Shown here: in pieces, positions 60,941-64,000 of the stretch
Layout of the letters: each line of letters opens with the position of its first letter
How positions within the stretch are numbered: the first letter of the stretch is position 1
Assembly (NCBI RefSeq): GCF_001652265.1
Contig: NZ_LWBS01000327.1
Span: 62,001-126,000 of the forward strand
Direction: 5' to 3'
DNA: 64,000 nucleotides
Origin: Rhizobium leguminosarum
GTDB taxonomy: Bacteria > Pseudomonadota > Alphaproteobacteria > Rhizobiales > Rhizobiaceae
Notes under the pieces: generated by a model
What the model saw: the letters and a program-made list of their open reading frames with translations, nothing else
Databases searched by the model: none
Told to the model about the DNA's origin: nothing
Program-made: the position numbers and the translations under genes

Positions 60941-62452
60941 ATGACGACATTCGAAACCATCTTCAATAACCCGAGCTTGCCCCAGACAAGATCACAACAG
61001 CCGGGCGACCGCCAAGAACAGGAGGGCAGCGCCCGTTGCCTGGAAGGGAGTGCTGCCAAGGCGGCCTTCCTGATCAACGGCAACAGTTATTTCGCCGAGC
61101 TGGCGCGCGCGTTGCGGCAGGCGCGGCGCACCATCTGGATCGTCGGGTGGGATTTCAATCCGAACATCCGGCTGGAACCCGATAAGTCCGACGAAACGCT
61201 GGCCGACCTGTTGCATGCCCTGGCAGCGGCAAATCCGAAGCTCGAAATACGCATCCTCATCTGGGCGCTCGGTCCCGTTTATTCTGGCAAGTCCCTGCAT
61301 GTGCTGCGGAAGAAAAACTTTCCCAGAAATGCGCGGATCGATCTACGCTTCGAACTTCAGCCGACATTGCGCGGCTGCCACCATCAGAAACTCGTCTGTA
61401 TCGACGACGCTGTCGCCTTCATCGGCGGCATAGACCTGACGTCGCGCCGGTGGGACACCTGGCTCCACCGCGCCAAGGATAAATTGCGACGTGACCCCAA
61501 GGGCGTTTCCTACGATCCGCTGCATGACGTTCAGGCAATGGTCACCGGCGACGCCGCCAGGTTGGTCGGCGATATCGTCAGGCAGCGCTGGGAAAACACC
61601 ACCGGCGAAAACCACCTGTCGTTGGCCGAAGACGTCCCTTTCGCCTGGCCGGACGATCTCGCCGTTTCGATGAGGGAGATCGCGGTCAGCTTCGTGCTGA
61701 CGGAGCCGTCGACCGCACTTCGCCCCGGCATCAGCGACGGCATCGCCGTGACATTGGACGTCATCGCCCGGGCTCGGCGGCAGCTTTACATCGAGGCGCA
61801 ATATCTCGCCTCCTTCCGCGTCGCCGACGCCATTGCCGCGCGGCTGCAGGAGGAAGACGGGCCCGAAGTCGTTATCATCTGCACGCGCAGCTCTCATGGG
61901 CTGATCGAAAAGATTGTCATGGGCGGCAATCGCGACCGGGTCATCCGCCGCCTGAAACGCGCCGATCGTGCGGACCGCCTGCGCGTCTATTATGCTGTCG
62001 TGCCCGGGCCTGTCACCCCGAAAGAGAGCGGCGAGGTGGAGGTGCTCGTCCATTCCAAACTGATGATCGCCGATGACGAGCTGGTCCGCATCGGCTCCTC
62101 CAACCTCAACAATCGCTCGGAAGGGCTGGATTGCGAATGTGACATGCTGTTCGAGGTCGGCAATAACGAGCATCGCCGCGCGATCGCGGATCTGCGCAAC
62201 CGCCTGCTTTCGGAATATCTCGGAACCACCCCGGAAAGCTTTGCCGCAACCTTTATGCAAAGCGGCTCGTTGATCGAGGCAGTCGACGCGCTTAATGACG
62301 GCCCCCGGGGCTTGCGGGAATTCACAGTCGATCTACCGGGCAGCATTTCGCCGATTTCAGGCACCGCGCTCTTCGACCCGGTTCGACCCTTCGCAGTTTT
62401 AAACCGACTGGGCCTCGGCGCGCTCGTCCGCCTCTTCATCCGCCCCGCGTGA
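60941..62452 (+). CDS. Phospholipase D / cardiolipin-synthase-like protein
   Basis: A 503-residue PLD-superfamily enzyme with both HKD motifs: HHQKLVCIDDAVAFIGGIDL (about 145-165) and VHSKLMIADDELVRIGSSNL with NNRSEGLDCE (about 370-400). A first-half GWDFNPNIRL strand precedes. No signal peptide or membrane helix, unlike cardiolipin synthases ClsA; it resembles the PLD proteins that sit with YbhN- and endonuclease-like genes (ClsB neighbourhood). It would transfer or hydrolyse phosphatidyl groups. It overlaps the convergent membrane-protein gene by 54 bp. Confidence 0.9.
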   Translation: MTTFETIFNNPSLPQTRSQQPGDRQEQEGSARCLEGSAAKAAFLINGNSYFAELARALRQARRTIWIVGWDFNPNIRLEPDKSDETLADLLHALAAANPKLEIRILIWALGPVYSGKSLHVLRKKNFPRNARIDLRFELQPTLRGCHHQKLVCIDDAVAFIGGIDLTSRRWDTWLHRAKDKLRRDPKGVSYDPLHDVQAMVTGDAARLVGDIVRQRWENTTGENHLSLAEDVPFAWPDDLAVSMREIAVSFVLTEPSTALRPGISDGIAVTLDVIARARRQLYIEAQYLASFRVADAIAARLQEEDGPEVVIICTRSSHGLIEKIVMGGNRDRVIRRLKRADRADRLRVYYAVVPGPVTPKESGEVEVLVHSKLMIADDELVRIGSSNLNNRSEGLDCECDMLFEVGNNEHRRAIADLRNRLLSEYLGTTPESFAATFMQSGSLIEAVDALNDGPRGLREFTVDLPGSISPISGTALFDPVRPFAVLNRLGLGALVRLFIRPA

Positions 62453-63361
62453 CTTCCGCCGGAAGACGACCTCGCTGATGACGAGAAGCGTCGTGCCGAG
62501 CGCCAGCGGAATGAAGAAATAGGCACAGCGGAACGCAATCAGCGCGCCGATCGACGCCTCCTTCGGCACGGCATAGGAGACAGTCGCCTCGAGCACGCCG
62601 AGACCGCCCGGAACATGCGTTGCGAGGATTGCCGAATTGGCGAGCACGTAAGCCGCCACCGACCTGAAGAAGGCAACGTCGCCGAAGGCCGAAAGCATCT
62701 GGTGCAGACAGGCGGAGACGAGCATGAAGTTCATCGTCCCGATCCCGACCTGCGCGACCGCGATCGAAAATCGCGGCAGCTGAAACGACCAGCGCCACAG
62801 CCGCAACGTGCCGCGGACGAAAAACGCCAGGCCGGCATAGACCACCGGCACAACCAGCGCCAGCAAACCGAAGATGCGCACACTTGCCGGACCGATGCGC
62901 AGCAGGCGCCCGGCATCGCCGGGATTGACGATCATGGCAAGACCGCCAAGCGTGATCAGCCCAAGCCCCACCGTGACGCCAGAAAACAGGATGATCTTCG
63001 CCACGTCCTCTGCCGTCAGCCCCCAGCGCGAATAAAAACGATAACGGAAGGCGCCGCTGCTCAGCCCGGCAAAGCCGATATTGTGGCCGAGGGAAAGGCT
63101 GATGAAGGAAGCCAGCACAATCCTGGAATAGGGCAAAGATTTGCCGAGCGAACGGATCGCCAGAAAATCGAAGCAGCTCAGGCACAGATAGGACCCCGCC
63201 GCAAAGAGCAGTGCCGTGCAAAAGGTCGAAAAAGGTATGCTGCGAACCGATTGGACGATCTGATCGAGGCTGTACTGTTCGAAGATCCGATAGAGGAGAA
63301 AGACCGCGAGACAAAGGGCGGCAACGAGCAGTCCATTCCAGATCACGCTTTTCAGGCTCAT
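62399..63361 (-). CDS. YbhN/UPF0104-type membrane protein (lysylphosphatidylglycerol-synthase TM domain family)
   Basis: A 320-residue protein with eight or so helices. Motifs such as NIGFAGLSSGAFRYRFYSRWG and LATHVPGGLGVLEATV are the two conserved loops of the family, whose members act as lipid flippase-like domains. The C-terminus is a charged tail (about 300-320) encoded in the 54 bp shared with the phospholipase gene on the other strand. The ybhN-clsB-ybhP gene trio is known in enterobacteria; the same three functions occur here in a different arrangement. Confidence 0.88.
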   Translation of the reverse strand: MSLKSVIWNGLLVAALCLAVFLLYRIFEQYSLDQIVQSVRSIPFSTFCTALLFAAGSYLCLSCFDFLAIRSLGKSLPYSRIVLASFISLSLGHNIGFAGLSSGAFRYRFYSRWGLTAEDVAKIILFSGVTVGLGLITLGGLAMIVNPGDAGRLLRIGPASVRIFGLLALVVPVVYAGLAFFVRGTLRLWRWSFQLPRFSIAVAQVGIGTMNFMLVSACLHQMLSAFGDVAFFRSVAAYVLANSAILATHVPGGLGVLEATVSYAVPKEASIGALIAFRCAYFFIPLALGTTLLVISEVVFRRKSRGADEEADERAEAQSV

Positions 63362-63424
63362 CGATTATCCTCGGAAGCGCGAACGCCATGGTTCGATCAT
63401 CGGGAACGATCAAACGAGTTTTGT

Positions 63425-63463
63425 GTTCCCGGGAGAACAAGTTCTATGTTCTCCGGGGGGAAC
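63425..63463. repeat. Imperfect inverted repeat between divergent membrane-lipid genes
   Basis: GTTCCCGGGAGAAC (63425-63438) faces GTTCTCC-GGGG-GGAAC (63448-63463). The arms pair with a bulge. It lies in the 117-bp gap between the divergent genes, covers the alternative start ATG 63446, and could be an operator for both or a leader hairpin. Confidence 0.4.
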
Positions 63464-63478
63464 GAGTTCAGCGGGTCG

Positions 63479-64000
63479 ATGCCGGATAAATCAATCAAAC
63501 TCCTGACCTATAATGTGCACAGCTGCATCGGCGGCGACCGGAAGCTCGATCCCGGCCGCATCGCTTCCGTCATCGCCGAGGCTGAAGCCGATATCATCGC
63601 TCTTCAGGAGGTCGATGTCCTCAGGCGCAGGACCGGCGGCGTCGATCAAGCCCATGCGATCGCCTCACTTCTGAAGATGCAGGCTCATTTCCATCCGGCC
63701 CTGTCGATTGCCGAGGAGCAGTATGGCGATGCGATCATCACCGCGCTGCCGACAGGCGCGGTCAAGGCCGGCCCGCTGCCATCCATCGGCGAACAGCGCG
63801 GGGCGCTGTCCGTCGAAATACTGGTCGGCGACAGAAAACTGCTGGTCGTCAACACCCATCTCGGCCTGCGCGGCCGCGAGCGCATCCGGCAGATGACGAC
63901 ACTCTTGAACTCGGGCTGGCTGCGCGGGACGGCGGACGAACCTCTTCCCGCCATCCTCTGCGGCGATTTCAACGCCATTCCGTCATCGGCGACTTACCGA
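63479..64000 (+). CDS. Endonuclease/exonuclease/phosphatase-family protein (YbhP-like), partial
   Basis: The first 174 codons are present; the gene runs off the right edge. LLTYNVHSCIGGDRKLDPGRIA holds the family Asn, IIALQEVDVLRRRTGG the metal-binding Glu, NTHLGLRGRERIRQM a catalytic His and LCGDFNAIP the DxN motif. These are the residues of Mg-dependent phosphodiesterases of the DNase I/neutral sphingomyelinase fold. Start ATG 63479; ATG 63446 in frame would add 11 residues. Its place beside PLD and YbhN genes suggests a lipid headgroup or phosphodiester substrate (inference). Confidence 0.87.
   Translation, partial: MPDKSIKLLTYNVHSCIGGDRKLDPGRIASVIAEAEADIIALQEVDVLRRRTGGVDQAHAIASLLKMQAHFHPALSIAEEQYGDAIITALPTGAVKAGPLPSIGEQRGALSVEILVGDRKLLVVNTHLGLRGRERIRQMTTLLNSGWLRGTADEPLPAILCGDFNAIPSSATYR

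Overview
The window is high-GC alphaproteobacterial DNA with the gene content of a Rhizobium (leguminosarum/etli-like) accessory region, probably a large plasmid or a catabolic part of the chromosome. Pointers to this are a NolR-like ArsR regulator, FixJ-type response regulators, mosaic rhizobial intergenic palindromes (21782-21895), and many ABC uptake systems each paired with a sugar-acid, polyol or aromatic catabolic cassette. No rRNA, tRNA, CRISPR array or intact insertion sequence was recognised. The strain assignment is inference.

Layout. (1) 1-7243: an aromatic ring-cleavage operon on the minus strand. It holds an intradiol (hydroxyquinol-type) dioxygenase, maleylacetate reductase, a Tat-exported branched-chain-type binding protein and LivG/F/H/M, with LivM cut by the window edge. 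A divergent LysR gene has a promoter and a T-N11-A palindrome that run into its own start codon. (2) 7432-13800: an aldo/keto reductase, a gene-poor 1.7 kb stretch with an orphan terminator and a DNA-ligase remnant, a GT-C glycosyltransferase, a secreted alpha/beta hydrolase and an NmrA-like oxidoreductase. (3) 14213-19560: a four-gene signalling operon with a MASE1-PAS5 histidine kinase, two FixJ-type regulators and a stand-alone receiver. (4) 19752-21784: a NolR-like regulator, an MFS-transporter remnant, a nitroreductase and an FMN reductase, then repeats.

(5) 21969-39326: a 17 kb bidirectional sugar-acid (uronate) island. The minus arm encodes a peptide/opine-type ABC transporter (with a fused double ATPase) and two acid-sugar dehydratases. 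The plus arm encodes a FadR-type GntR regulator, uronate dehydrogenase, an SMP-30 lactonase, a KDG-dehydratase-like aldolase-family enzyme and a second full peptide-type ABC transporter. Together they read as uptake of uronates or uronate oligomers followed by oxidation to aldarate, lactone opening and two dehydrations towards 2-oxoglutarate semialdehyde.

(6) 39341-42190: small genes, namely a GNAT, hypothetical membrane and periplasmic proteins, one likely frameshifted gene, and a cold-shock protein. (7) 42462-54037: a minus-strand operon of about 11.5 kb. It has a ribose-type ABC transporter (binding protein, double ATPase, single permease), a SorC regulator, an aldo/keto reductase, a GlpD/EryB-like flavoprotein, an LsrF-like aldolase, an FGGY kinase and a GMC oxidoreductase. 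A perfect 16-bp palindrome lies just upstream of its promoter. The gene set is a hybrid of erythritol (ery) and AI-2 (lsr) operons and does not match either exactly.

(8) 54304-64000: a YeiH-type exporter with a divergent LysR, an AraC/SDR divergent pair, a DMT permease preceded by a terminator-like perfect palindrome, a DUF763 protein, and a membrane-lipid cluster of a phospholipase-D-type enzyme, a YbhN-like membrane protein and an endonuclease/exonuclease/phosphatase protein cut by the right edge.
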